Positions 8,405-16,532 of a DNA stretch of 64,000 nucleotides are shown in pieces (the stretch's first letter is position 1; every line of letters begins with the position of its first letter). The DNA is from JABDIY01 sp963751955 (GTDB lineage Bacteria > Actinomycetota > Acidimicrobiia > Acidimicrobiales > SZUA-35). The notes under the pieces are model-generated. The model did not search any database. It worked only from the letters and a program-made list of their open reading frames with translations, and was not told the DNA's origin. The DNA lies in assembly GCA_963751955.1 (NCBI GenBank), contig CAVVWM010000002.1, positions 682,001 through 746,000 on the forward strand. Reading direction: 5' to 3'. The position numbers were made by a program, and so were the translations under genes.

Positions 8405-9745
8405 TCATTCTCTGGTGATGGTGAGTGGTCCGTCGTGGAACAGGTTGGCTACCGGTGAGTGATGGGTTGGGTCGTTGCGGTGTTTCCATCGATGGTGCAA
8501 CCGGCAGAGGAGCTGTCCGTTGGCGACCAGTGTTGGTCCTCTCGCCGACCATGCCTGGATGTGGTCATATTCACAGGTCCTGGCGGGTCGACGACAACCC
8601 GAATGTTGGCAGCGTGTGTCTCGGAGACCGATCATGCGCCGCTGGACAGTGGTGAAATTGCGTCGGGCTGGTGTATCGCCGGCTAGGGAACCATCAGCTG
8701 TGAGCCGGTGATACCGGACCCGTGAGTGCGAGGCCAGCTGGTGGATGACAGTGGGCGGGATGAGATTGCCGCTGGTAGTGCGGGGGTAGAAGACGTTAGC
8801 AAACCCACGGTCCCCGATGACCGGCGTCTTCCCAGCCCGATGTTTGCGACCCACCAGGTACCGGAATGACGCCTCAGCAACATCTGGTTCTCCGTCTGTC
8901 GCCGCACCGTGGTGGTAGGGGACGGTCCCGTCCTCGGGATCATCAGCAGGGACCAGGATCTCCAGATGGGGGCGGGCGACTCCTTGACCGTCGTGATCCA
9001 GAATCAGCCGGATGAGTGCGTCGTGATTGGCCTGAGCGATCGACAAACCGTCGTCCTCAGCCCGGAGACGGCTGGCGTTGTCCAAGACGGTGTTCATCAC
9101 CTGTTCTCCAAGCAAAGGATCCAACACACCGGTGACATGCACATTGGCGAACAGATCCGGCTGCAAAATCAGGTGCCGCCGACCCTGAGCCCGCAAGAAC
9201 TCTTCCAGGTGCTCATTCGGATCAGCCACAGCAACCCAGGTACGCAAGGCTTGTTCGAACTGTTCAGGTGTGGTGAGCACCGCAACAGCTGCCAACGCCT
9301 CCTCGGAGGCACGCACCTGGTCTGAGTTGGCTTTGTTGGCCCACTTGGTCATCACATCGACATGAGCCAACGTGATCTTCCTAGCCAACAACGCAGTATG
9401 GAAACTGGGGTACCGGTGGAGGGCCCGACCAGCCCGACGGATCGACGCGGCCCGCTGGCGGGACAACCGACCCCGAGCGTTCACCAAACCAATCATCGTG
9501 CTCTCACCCTTGGTGTAGGAACACGCCGACTGCTCACCCACTGCCATGAACCTGCCAGCCACCGCCGACAGACGCTCGGACTCAGCAGCCATATCAGACA
9601 CAATCTCGGCAAGCTCTTCGCGGGAAACCGACAACAAATCAGTCGACGCGACCCGATCAACAAGCGCACCAATCTCGCCGAGCACCACCCGCTCCTCAAC
9701 AAGAAGCCCACAACCAGAACCCGAGTTTCCCGCCAAGGAAGCCAT
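8405..9745 (-). CDS. DUF222 / HNH endonuclease domain protein
   Basis: 446-residue protein with an N-terminal DUF222 (13E12-like) helical region and a C-terminal HNH nuclease. The HNH part shows CQHSGCRR, then YDHIQAW, an asparagine in ANGQLLC, and CRLHHRWKH, matching the metal-binding Cys pairs and the D-H-N-H core. Such genes are abundant in actinobacteria and often multicopy; the biological role is not established. The start is ATG 9745: reading can extend upstream, but that extension would overlap the neighbouring amidotransferase and lacks family similarity. No terminal repeats mark it as a mobile element. Confidence 0.88.
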   Translation of the reverse strand: MASLAGNSGSGCGLLVEERVVLGEIGALVDRVASTDLLSVSREELAEIVSDMAAESERLSAVAGRFMAVGEQSACSYTKGESTMIGLVNARGRLSRQRAASIRRAGRALHRYPSFHTALLARKITLAHVDVMTKWANKANSDQVRASEEALAAVAVLTTPEQFEQALRTWVAVADPNEHLEEFLRAQGRRHLILQPDLFANVHVTGVLDPLLGEQVMNTVLDNASRLRAEDDGLSIAQANHDALIRLILDHDGQGVARPHLEILVPADDPEDGTVPYHHGAATDGEPDVAEASFRYLVGRKHRAGKTPVIGDRGFANVFYPRTTSGNLIPPTVIHQLASHSRVRYHRLTADGSLAGDTPARRNFTTVQRRMIGLRDTRCQHSGCRRPARTCEYDHIQAWSARGPTLVANGQLLCRLHHRWKHRNDPTHHSPVANLFHDGPLTITRE

Positions 9746-9996
9746 AACCCAAGTATGACCACCGGGTGCGACACAGTTAGCCGGGGCCGAATGCGGCGGC
9801 CCAAAGACGCGCTCTTCGGAGCCCTTGGCGAAGCCTTCGGGAGCGGAGGCGGTGGGGCCAAAGGAGAGCGAATGCCAGCCCCTGATACAGCACCACAATC
9901 GTGGTGACCTCCCGACGCCGGCGTCGCGATAAGGCCGGTCGACCCACGCTCGGTCGATCTCCACGCGACGAAGTAACTTGGGCGTGGAATGAAACT

Positions 9997-10012
9997 CGTT
10001 CGATATCGAACG
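9997..10012. repeat. Perfect 16-bp palindrome upstream of amidotransferase
   Basis: CGTTCGATATCGAACG is a perfect inverted repeat lying 15 bases before the TTG start of the amidotransferase and between two divergent genes. Its half-sites are in the opposite order to the actinobacterial LexA box, so a TetR-type or other dimeric regulator is more likely. Confidence 0.4.
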
Positions 10013-10027
10013 AAATGGGGAGGACCC

Positions 10028-10780
10028 TTGGAATCCAGGAACGACACCCGGCGGGCACTGGTAATTGCACACGAACCCGATGGCTCCGGCGGGCAGGTAG
10101 CGGTTCGACTCACCCAGCGAGGATTCGACGTTTACACCCATGTGGTCACAGCCGAGCTGGACAAGCCCAATCAGTCGATTCCGTTTCCCGACTTCGCCAG
10201 CTTCGACGTGGTGGCGATAATGGGATCGATCCGATCCCTCACTCAAAAAGACCAGATCTCCAACTGGGTGTACGACGAAATGGAACTCATCAGGAAAGCC
10301 CACCACAGCGAGCTACCCGTTCTCGGCATCTGTTTCGGGGGTCAGCTGATCTCAGAGGCGTTGGGGGGGTCGGTCGAGCTCTCCCCCACCACCGAAATCG
10401 GATGGCACACCATCAGGGCCTCCGATGGCGCCCATAATCCCGTGGGGCCCGGGCCATGGATGGAATGGCACCATGATCGATTCGAACCCCCCCCGGGTGC
10501 CGAACTGCTCGCCTTGACCGACTCTGCGCCCCAGTTGTTTCGCATCGACCGGATTGTCGGAACTCAGTTTCATCCCGAGGTCGACTACGACCACGTGGAC
10601 TTCTGGATGAAGACTGCCGACGAGGAGTATCTGGCCTCCTACGGCCTAGACCGAAACGACGTTCTCGCCGAGGTGGCCCAGCACGAAGGCCGCAACAACG
10701 AGCAGTGCCATCGACTCGTCGACTGGTTCCTCGATGAGGTTGCGTTTCCGGCCGGTTCGCAGGGACGGTTGCTCCACTGA
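10028..10780 (+). CDS. Class I glutamine amidotransferase (GMP synthase-like GATase1)
   Basis: Stand-alone GATase1 protein of 250 residues. The nucleophile elbow is GICFGGQ (Cys about residue 102) and the catalytic His-Glu pair is in QFHPEV (about 182 and 184). No synthetase domain is attached, so the ammonia acceptor or gamma-glutamyl substrate is unknown. Families with this layout include gamma-glutamyl-peptide hydrolases and GMP-synthase-like proteins. TTG 10028 is preferred because GGGGAGGA lies just upstream and the palindrome then falls in the leader; ATG 9989 is in frame but has a poor ribosome site. Confidence 0.85.
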   Translation: MESRNDTRRALVIAHEPDGSGGQVAVRLTQRGFDVYTHVVTAELDKPNQSIPFPDFASFDVVAIMGSIRSLTQKDQISNWVYDEMELIRKAHHSELPVLGICFGGQLISEALGGSVELSPTTEIGWHTIRASDGAHNPVGPGPWMEWHHDRFEPPPGAELLALTDSAPQLFRIDRIVGTQFHPEVDYDHVDFWMKTADEEYLASYGLDRNDVLAEVAQHEGRNNEQCHRLVDWFLDEVAFPAGSQGRLLH

Positions 10781-10789
10781 TCGGTCTCA

Positions 10790-10812
10790 CTGAGGCGCCA
10801 AGGGCGCTTCAG
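10790..10812 (+). terminator. Hairpin after amidotransferase
   Basis: CTGAGGCGCC and GGGCGCTTCAG form a stem of about ten pairs with a very short loop, beginning 9 bases after the stop codon. There is no clear T run, so it is a weak terminator candidate. The remaining 200 bases to the tRNA-Ser promoter show no gene. Confidence 0.4.
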
Positions 10813-11010
10813 AGATCGATTGCACGGTGGACAATCTCCGCCATCTCGACAGCGACTAGGACTACACCGACTTCGTCCGCGGGGTGCTCCAGGCTGGCGG
10901 TCTTGACCTCCAACTGCCCATGGATGTCGACGGCCGCTCGGCTCGACGGCGTCCTTTCGTTGGCTTGTTGACCGTGCCACCGCCTACCGGCCTGATCAGC
11001 TCAGATTCCT

Positions 11011-11039
11011 TCGACGGTTCGGGTTCCAGCCGTTACACT
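11011..11039 (+). promoter_or_regulatory. Candidate tRNA-Ser promoter
   Basis: TCGACG, a 17-base spacer and TACACT lie 28 bases upstream of the mature tRNA. GTTACAC and GTGTAAC form 7-base inverted arms around the expected start site (11032-11058). Confidence 0.4.
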
Positions 11040-11066
11040 CTCAACCCTGCCGTGTAACAACGGCGT

Positions 11067-11155
11067 GGAGAGGTGACAGAGTCCGGCCGATTGTGCCTCC
11101 CTGCTAAGGAGGTGATCCCGCAAGGGATCCGAGGGTTCAAATCCCTCCCTCTCCG
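11067..11155 (+). tRNA. tRNA-Ser(GCU)
   Basis: 89-nt type II tRNA. The acceptor strands GGAGAGG and CCTCTCC pair fully. The anticodon stem CCTCC/GGAGG encloses loop CTGCTAA with anticodon GCU. A long variable arm (GATCCC GCAA GGGATC) is present, and the T arm is GAGGG TTCAAAT CCCTC. CCA is not encoded. Confidence 0.97.
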
Positions 11156-11171
11156 CTCTTGTCTTCGGACC

Positions 11172-11203
11172 GAGAGCCCTGAACCTTCTGGTTCGGGGCT
11201 CTC
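11172..11203 (+). terminator. Hairpin terminator after tRNA-Ser
   Basis: GAGAGCCC-T-GAACC pairs with GGTTC-G-GGGCTCTC across a TTCT loop, giving about 13 pairs 16 bases after the tRNA. No T run follows, so termination would be factor-assisted or the stem may protect the 3' end. Confidence 0.6.
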
Positions 11204-11299
11204 GCTACTCCCTAGCGTGCTGTGCGCAACGACGGAGTACTTGCTCGAACCAAAAACTAGGTGTGGCTCCGATAGGTCCCAACTAGACTTGGCTCTTCA

Positions 11300-11373
11300 G
11301 CGCTCGTAGCTCAATTGGATAGAGCATCTCGCTACGGACGAGAAGGTTTGGGGTTCGAGTCCCTACGAGCGCG
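11300..11373 (+). tRNA. tRNA-Arg(ACG)
   Basis: 74-nt cloverleaf. Acceptor GCGCTCG pairs with CGAGCGC, anticodon stem TCTCG/CGAGA encloses CTACGGA (anticodon ACG), and the T arm is TGGGG TTCGAGT CCCTA. The A34 would be deaminated to inosine to read CGN codons. A TAGACT -10-like hexamer lies 10 bases upstream. Confidence 0.97.
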
Positions 11374-11382
11374 CTGAGTAAG

Positions 11383-11417
11383 AATGCGATCCGGTCCTCG
11401 GGCTGGATCGCATTTTT
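11383..11417 (+). terminator. Rho-independent terminator after tRNA-Arg
   Basis: AATGCGATCC and GGATCGCATT form a perfect 10-bp stem closed by a 12-base loop. The stem runs straight into a T run (five Ts in total), starting 10 bases after the tRNA. Confidence 0.85.
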
Positions 11418-11531
11418 GGTTACCGGGCCGATAACGAACCCACAAGAATCCGAGATCCGTTCACAACTTCTCCATATCTGATCTCGAGAATCGACTCCAC
11501 ACCAACTACACCTAATCAAGGAGTCATTCAT

Positions 11532-11888
11532 ATGTACGCCACCCGTCGTCGGGGTTTCCCCTTTTCCGGCCTTCCGCTCTTCGCAGCCGGCTTCATCCTC
11601 GCCTCATTACTCGGAGGTTTCGGTGCGGCCGCGGTAGGGGCGCTCATCTTCGTGCCTCTGCTTGTCCTCAAGTTCATGTTCATGTTCTTCGTCTTTGGTG
11701 CATTCATGCGCATCCTCGGAGGAGGATTCGCTCGAGTCGGATCGCACCGTTCGCCGCACCACCGCCGCGGTAGTGGTCGGCCAGGACCATCTCCTCGCCA
11801 ACCAACCCAGGAGGAGCAAGACTGGGCCCGTGCAAGGCAAGAGGCCCGACAGGAGATCGAGGATCTCTTTCCAGATGCGACAGACTGA
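11532..11888 (+). CDS. Small membrane protein upstream of two-component system
   Basis: 118 residues with two adjacent hydrophobic segments (about 14-36 and 38-62, the second rich in Phe and Met: LKFMFMFFVFGAFM), a basic Arg/His/Pro linker and an acidic, charged amphipathic tail (QEARQEIEDLF). AAGGAG precedes the ATG at good spacing. It lies 18 bases upstream of a response regulator and is probably in the same transcript, so it may act as an envelope-stress accessory. No named family is recognised. Confidence 0.75.
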   Translation: MYATRRRGFPFSGLPLFAAGFILASLLGGFGAAAVGALIFVPLLVLKFMFMFFVFGAFMRILGGGFARVGSHRSPHHRRGSGRPGPSPRQPTQEEQDWARARQEARQEIEDLFPDATD

Positions 11889-11906
11889 AGTTGTGACGGT
11901 CTTCCG

Positions 11907-12584
11907 ATGAGCACGGTCCTCGTCGTTGATGACGAACCAAGGATTGCCCGCCTCGTTGCCGACTATTTGCAGCAGGCGGGCTTCCGTGTGGTCGAAGCCG
12001 CCGACGGACGCGCGGCCTTGGACTCATACCACCAGCATCAGCCCGACCTGATCGTCCTTGATCTTGGACTCCCGCAGCTGGACGGCCTCGATGTGATCCG
12101 CTCGATCCGAACCACCTCTGAGGTCCCGATCATCATCCTGAGCGCCCGAGCCGACGAGACCGATCGCGTTGTCGGACTCGAGCTCGGCGCCGACGACTAT
12201 GTCGTCAAGCCATTCGGTGGCCGCGAACTTGTCGCCCGCGTACGTGCACTTCTGCGCCGCGTCGATGCCGTTGTACCCGACGACGTGCACCACGCCGGTC
12301 CTGTGACCGTCGACATTCCGAAGATGCGCGTGACAATCGATGGAGAAGAGATCGATCTGACCCCCACCGAGTTCCACTTGGTGGCCACCATGATCGCCCA
12401 GCCTGGGCGAGTGTTTACCCGTGGTCAGTTGCTCGATGCGTTGCATGGGGTGAGCTTCGAGTCCTACGAGCGAGCCATCGACGCGCACGTCAAGAACCTT
12501 CGCCGCAAGTTCGGATCTTCTCCCGGTCGACCCAGGTACCTGCTCACCGTGCACGGTGTCGGGTACAAATTCGCAGATGACTAG
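11907..12584 (+). CDS. OmpR/PhoB-family response regulator
   Basis: 225-residue DNA-binding response regulator. The receiver domain has the acidic pair D8/D9, phospho-acceptor D52 in LIVLDLGLP, the Ser in IIILSARAD and K101 in DDYVVKPF. The C-terminal winged helix ends with the usual DAHVKNLRRKFG and VHGVGYKF patterns. The downstream histidine kinase starts 8 bases inside this gene. The target regulon cannot be predicted; the upstream small membrane protein is the closest candidate. Confidence 0.95.
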   Translation: MSTVLVVDDEPRIARLVADYLQQAGFRVVEAADGRAALDSYHQHQPDLIVLDLGLPQLDGLDVIRSIRTTSEVPIIILSARADETDRVVGLELGADDYVVKPFGGRELVARVRALLRRVDAVVPDDVHHAGPVTVDIPKMRVTIDGEEIDLTPTEFHLVATMIAQPGRVFTRGQLLDALHGVSFESYERAIDAHVKNLRRKFGSSPGRPRYLLTVHGVGYKFADD

Positions 12585-13701
12585 GAATCGACCCTGGTCG
12601 GGCGGTGGACGTGGCCGCACGCAGTGGACCAGACCTCAGGGCTGGCCCGCCGAGGGACCCTTCGCATCGCGCCACAACGACTGGCAGCCTGGCAAGCGCC
12701 TCTTCCGATTCCTGCTCGTCGTGACAGTCGGCTTCATTGCAATCCCCCTCCTCGCCGGCGCCGCCCTCACCGCGACGTTCACAGGCTGGACAAGCGTTGC
12801 TGTGGCGGTGATCTTCTGGGTTGCCTTCTTGACCGTCGGCATCCTTCTGGCCCGCTTTGTGTTCGGCAATCTGCGCATCGTGCGAGACCTCATCTCATCG
12901 ACAGGTCGTCTCGCCGATGGCGACTACTCAGCGCGTGTCGCCAATGCCAGTTCACCGGCCGTCAGGCCGGTAATCGACTCCTTCAATCGCATGGCGGAAC
13001 GGCTGGAGGTTTCTGACGATCTACGTAGTCGCCTCCTTGCCGATGTTGGCCACGAGCTGCGCACACCGCTCACCGTGGTGCGTGGAGAACTCGAGGCCAT
13101 GGCCGACGGCGTCCGTGACCTCGACCCCACTCAAATCCGACTTCTACTGGACGACATCGCCGTCATGGAACGGCTGCTCGACGATCTGCGCACTCTCAGC
13201 ATGACCGAGGCCGGAATGATCGCGCTGGAAAGGGAGTCCACCGACCTCAGCGAACTGATCGGTGTTGTCACCGAGCGCTTCCTCCAACAAGCCACCGAGA
13301 AGACCGTGAAGCTCTCACTGATCGCGACCGAACCCGTCGAGGCGATGATCGACTCTTATCGCATGAGCCAGGTCGTCTCCAATTTGCTGGTCAACGCACT
13401 CCGTGCCGTTTCTGAAGGTGACCAAATCACGGTGACGGTCCGCACGGGTGAACTCAATGGACGTTCCGCCGGAGTCATAACCGTCCAAGACAGCGGTCGC
13501 GGCATTTCCGAAGATGAGATCGACGCGGTGTTCGATCGATTTCACAAAGGAGCCGACTCCAATGGGTCCGGCCTCGGCCTGACGATCAGCCGGGACCTGG
13601 TGAATGCGCACGGTGGCACCATCTCGCTCTCCAGCCAGTTGGGCGCTGGCACCACCGTGACCATCGAACTTCCGGTGGCTCCACCGGAAGTTCGAACCTG
13701 A
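12577..13701 (+). CDS. Sensor histidine kinase (HAMP-HisKA-HATPase)
   Basis: 374-residue membrane sensor. Two helices (about 42-66 and 72-95) are separated by only a few residues, so there is almost no extracytoplasmic sensor. A HAMP linker follows, then the HisKA H-box DVGHELRTPL with H159, an N-box (SNLLVNALRAV), and G1/G2 boxes DSGRGIS and GSGLGLTIS. The minimal loop suggests an intramembrane-sensing kinase that detects lipid perturbation or a membrane partner, perhaps the 118-residue protein upstream. The ATG at 12577 overlaps the regulator gene. Confidence 0.94.
   Translation: MTRNRPWSGGGRGRTQWTRPQGWPAEGPFASRHNDWQPGKRLFRFLLVVTVGFIAIPLLAGAALTATFTGWTSVAVAVIFWVAFLTVGILLARFVFGNLRIVRDLISSTGRLADGDYSARVANASSPAVRPVIDSFNRMAERLEVSDDLRSRLLADVGHELRTPLTVVRGELEAMADGVRDLDPTQIRLLLDDIAVMERLLDDLRTLSMTEAGMIALERESTDLSELIGVVTERFLQQATEKTVKLSLIATEPVEAMIDSYRMSQVVSNLLVNALRAVSEGDQITVTVRTGELNGRSAGVITVQDSGRGISEDEIDAVFDRFHKGADSNGSGLGLTISRDLVNAHGGTISLSSQLGAGTTVTIELPVAPPEVRT
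13665..13694. repeat. 30-bp perfect inverted repeat at the end of the kinase gene
   Basis: CGAACTTCCGGTGG and its exact complement flank a central CT. The arms are 14 bp each and the repeat overlaps the last codons of the kinase. It could act as a terminator or mRNA-stabilising hairpin; no T run follows. Confidence 0.55.
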
Positions 13702-13756
13702 GGTCGCACAACAGCATCGCGAGACCCGGGGGCCCAAGAAACTACTGTCGATTGCC

Positions 13757-14677
13757 GTGACCCGGAAGCGCACCTCCACCTCGAGTTTTGGCGTCGCCAA
13801 GCGAGAGGGGCACGACGCCTCCAACTTCTACAGCCGATTCGTTGCGCCGGTGGTGAGCACCGACGACGAGGTTGTCGAGTGCGGCGTGGCTGATCAACTG
13901 TTCCTCGGCGACAGCAGAGACATGGCCAGCATTCCGGACAAGAGCGTCGCTCTCGTCACAACGTCGCCGCCCTATCACGCCGCCAAGGAGTATGAGCAGG
14001 ACATCGGCGTCGGCCACGTGCCGGCCTCCTATTTCGAGTACCTCGGAATGCTCAGCGACGTGTTCGCCGAGTGCTTTCGAGCCCTTGAACCAGGCGGAAG
14101 GATCGCTGTCAACGTTGCCAACCTCGGTCGGAAACCGTTCAGGTCACTGAGCAAGGACGTGTGGGTGATCTTGGAGGACCTCGGCTTCCTCCCCCGGGGC
14201 GAAGTCGTGTGGATCAAGGCAGCCGGTTCGTCGGGGAACTGCGCATGGGGATCGTGGATGTCTCCGTCGAACCCGTCGCTCCGAGACGTGACCGAGAGAA
14301 TTCTCGTTGCCAGCAGGGGTCGATTCGACCGAGCGATCCATTGGAAGGAACGAAAGGCTCGCGGTCTTCCGTGGGAAGCCACAATCGGGCGCGACGAGTT
14401 CATGGCGTGGACTCTTGACACCTGGCAAATCCGCCCGGAGTCAGCGAAACGCGTAGGGCATCCAGCTCCGTTCCCGGTTGAACTGCCCCGCCGGCTCATC
14501 GAGCTCTATACATACAAAGGCGATGTTGTTCTCGACCCCTTCATGGGCGCCGGATCAACTGCCGTCGCCGCAGTGGAGACCGGTCGGCGATACGTCGGAT
14601 TCGACACCGACGCCACCTACATCGACCTGGCAGAAAGCCGGATCTCCGAGGCCCGAACAGTTCCCGCCCGGGCCTGA
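13757..14677 (+). CDS. Orphan site-specific DNA methyltransferase, beta class
   Basis: 306-residue SAM-dependent methyltransferase. Catalytic motif IV, TSPPY (69-73), comes before the SAM-binding motif I, DPFMGAGST (260-268), which is the beta-class order. A Ser-Pro-Pro-Tyr form of motif IV is most often seen in N4-cytosine enzymes; N6-adenine is the alternative. No restriction endonuclease, specificity subunit or BREX/phage gene is adjacent, so it looks like a solitary methyltransferase acting in regulation or DNA maintenance. The start is a GTG 55 bases after the kinase gene. Confidence 0.9.
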   Translation: MTRKRTSTSSFGVAKREGHDASNFYSRFVAPVVSTDDEVVECGVADQLFLGDSRDMASIPDKSVALVTTSPPYHAAKEYEQDIGVGHVPASYFEYLGMLSDVFAECFRALEPGGRIAVNVANLGRKPFRSLSKDVWVILEDLGFLPRGEVVWIKAAGSSGNCAWGSWMSPSNPSLRDVTERILVASRGRFDRAIHWKERKARGLPWEATIGRDEFMAWTLDTWQIRPESAKRVGHPAPFPVELPRRLIELYTYKGDVVLDPFMGAGSTAVAAVETGRRYVGFDTDATYIDLAESRISEARTVPARA

Positions 14678-14742
14678 AGGCCTGTACGGCACTAGAGGCT
14701 TGTAGCCCTGTTGCCCTATTGTCCGCTGCGAGACCATAGATC

Positions 14743-16503
14743 ATGGGTTCGGACCCGAGCACCGAGGAACAGATCGCAGAGCTGTTGGATCGAGTCGACG
14801 CGCTCAATCGCCAGGTGACCGAGAAGCAACAGGAGTACGAACGTCGGCTTGCACAGTTGGAGGAGTCATCGGCTCCACCCGCCTTTGGCCCCACTGCAAT
14901 TCCACCACCCCCACCAATAGGAGCAACCCGCCTCAGCGGCCCTGGTGTTCCGCCCGTTTCCCAGATGCCGGACAAGCCGACTCATCGCACCACACCGACG
15001 GCTCTGGAGTGGGAGGTGCTGATCAGATGGGCCGGCATCGTTCTCGTTGTGTTGGCGGCGATCTTCCTGGTCAGCGACTCAATCCGCCGGGGGTGGATCG
15101 GGCCCAACATGCAGTTGGCAGCCGCGACGCTCGGCGGGCTCAGCCTTCTCGGGGGTGCGGTGTATTTTGCGCCCAAACTCCAAGCGTGGGCCGTGACGTC
15201 AGGGATCGGTGGAGCGATCGTCCTCCCGGTCTGCGCCGCCGCCGCCCACGAATGGCTCGACCTCGTGGCGGAGAACGTAGCGCTCGTTCTCATCGTGATT
15301 TCGATCATCGTGTCCCTCGGCGTCGGCTTCTCTACCCGGCTTGACGCGATTTCGATCGTTGCACTTCTGGCCGGAATAGTTGTTCCTGCTGGATTTGGGT
15401 ACTTCGAGGTCGACCCGATCACCCTCGTTGCATGGTGGACCGCTTCTACTTCTGTCACCGCCGCGGCCCTAGGTTGGGCCAGAAGGTCGACACTGCTTCG
15501 TGTTGTCGGCGTCGTCGCTGCAGGTGCCGCGCTGCTTGTTGCAGCCGGTATTTCGGTGGATCGCAGTGCGGACGTGTTGAGCCAGGGACTGGGGCCATTG
15601 ATTCTCATCGCCGCAATGATGTGGCTCGGGCCGACAATGGCCGAGCGCATCGGCGGGCATGCCTGGAAGTCATTCGACCACTGGACCGTGGCCCTGGTAC
15701 CCGGGTTCGCGTGGATAGCCGTTGTGGCGCTGCGCAGTCGTGGCGAGGATCCAAGTTGGTTCGACGCCGGAATGATAGGTCTGCTCATGGCCGCCGGATT
15801 CCTGATCGGCCTCGTCGCAACATTTCGATATCTACCGAAGTCGGTTTCCCTTGCTCACTTCCTGGGAGCCAGCGCACTGGTCACGACCTCCCTGATAGCG
15901 CTAGCCGACGGCCCGGTGCTCGTCGTCGCACTCGCGGCTCAAGCCGTGTTCACCTTCGTCCTGGGGCAGTTGTTCGACGATGAGGTCACCCAAGTTGGCG
16001 CAGCGCTGCTCGCTGTGGCCGCCCTCGCCCTCACCGGATTCGGGATGCTCGACGGCATCGCCAACGACGGGGCCACACTCGGAGAAGCACTCGCCCACCT
16101 TCTTGTAATTCTATTGTTGACCGGCGTTGCGGTGTTCTACAGGACCGAAGGCCAGCGAGAGTTCGCTGGTGCTCTGGGGATCACAGCCTGGGTTGGCGTG
16201 TTGGCCTGGCTTGGGTCGGTACTCATCAACCTGTCCCAGGGACAGGCAGCCATTTCTTTGGCGTGGGCCATCATGGCCGCAGGCGCGACCGTCGCCGGCG
16301 TCGCGCTTCGCTCATCCTCGGTCAGAACAACAGGACTCATCACACTGACCGTCGTGGTCGGCAAGCTGTTGACGATCGATCTTGCCGAAGTCGAGGTCTT
16401 CTGGCGTGTCGGTGTCTTCTTCGTCGTCGGCTCGGGACTTCTGCGCCTCGCCTACGTCCTGCCTAGATACGAAACCGACGAACTCACCGATACACCCGAG
16501 TGA
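14743..16503 (+). CDS. DUF2339-family polytopic membrane protein
   Basis: 586 residues: a coiled-coil N-terminus (LLDRVDALNRQVTEKQQEYE), a proline-rich linker, then about 15 membrane helices. The entry segment WEVLIRWAGIVLVVLAAIFL followed by RRGWIGPNMQLAAATLGGL is typical of DUF2339 proteins, whose function is unknown. It ends with the stop overlapping a GTG of the next gene. The coiled coil is cytoplasmic by inference. Confidence 0.85.
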   Translation: MGSDPSTEEQIAELLDRVDALNRQVTEKQQEYERRLAQLEESSAPPAFGPTAIPPPPPIGATRLSGPGVPPVSQMPDKPTHRTTPTALEWEVLIRWAGIVLVVLAAIFLVSDSIRRGWIGPNMQLAAATLGGLSLLGGAVYFAPKLQAWAVTSGIGGAIVLPVCAAAAHEWLDLVAENVALVLIVISIIVSLGVGFSTRLDAISIVALLAGIVVPAGFGYFEVDPITLVAWWTASTSVTAAALGWARRSTLLRVVGVVAAGAALLVAAGISVDRSADVLSQGLGPLILIAAMMWLGPTMAERIGGHAWKSFDHWTVALVPGFAWIAVVALRSRGEDPSWFDAGMIGLLMAAGFLIGLVATFRYLPKSVSLAHFLGASALVTTSLIALADGPVLVVALAAQAVFTFVLGQLFDDEVTQVGAALLAVAALALTGFGMLDGIANDGATLGEALAHLLVILLLTGVAVFYRTEGQREFAGALGITAWVGVLAWLGSVLINLSQGQAAISLAWAIMAAGATVAGVALRSSSVRTTGLITLTVVVGKLLTIDLAEVEVFWRVGVFFVVGSGLLRLAYVLPRYETDELTDTPE

Positions 16504-16532
16504 GGCAGGCGCGTCTGCGGCACGCTGGAGGG

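Noticed and set aside
8405..9745. HNH gene as a homing element or mobile insertion
   Set aside because: No terminal repeats, target duplication or split host gene; DUF222-HNH genes are common stand-alone genes in actinobacteria.
9746..10306. Upstream in-frame extension of the DUF222-HNH gene
   Set aside because: It would overlap most of the start of the amidotransferase on the other strand and has no family similarity; the family start fits ATG 9745.
13757..14677. Restriction-modification or BREX defence system
   Set aside because: No nuclease, specificity subunit, BrxC/PglZ or other defence gene is adjacent.
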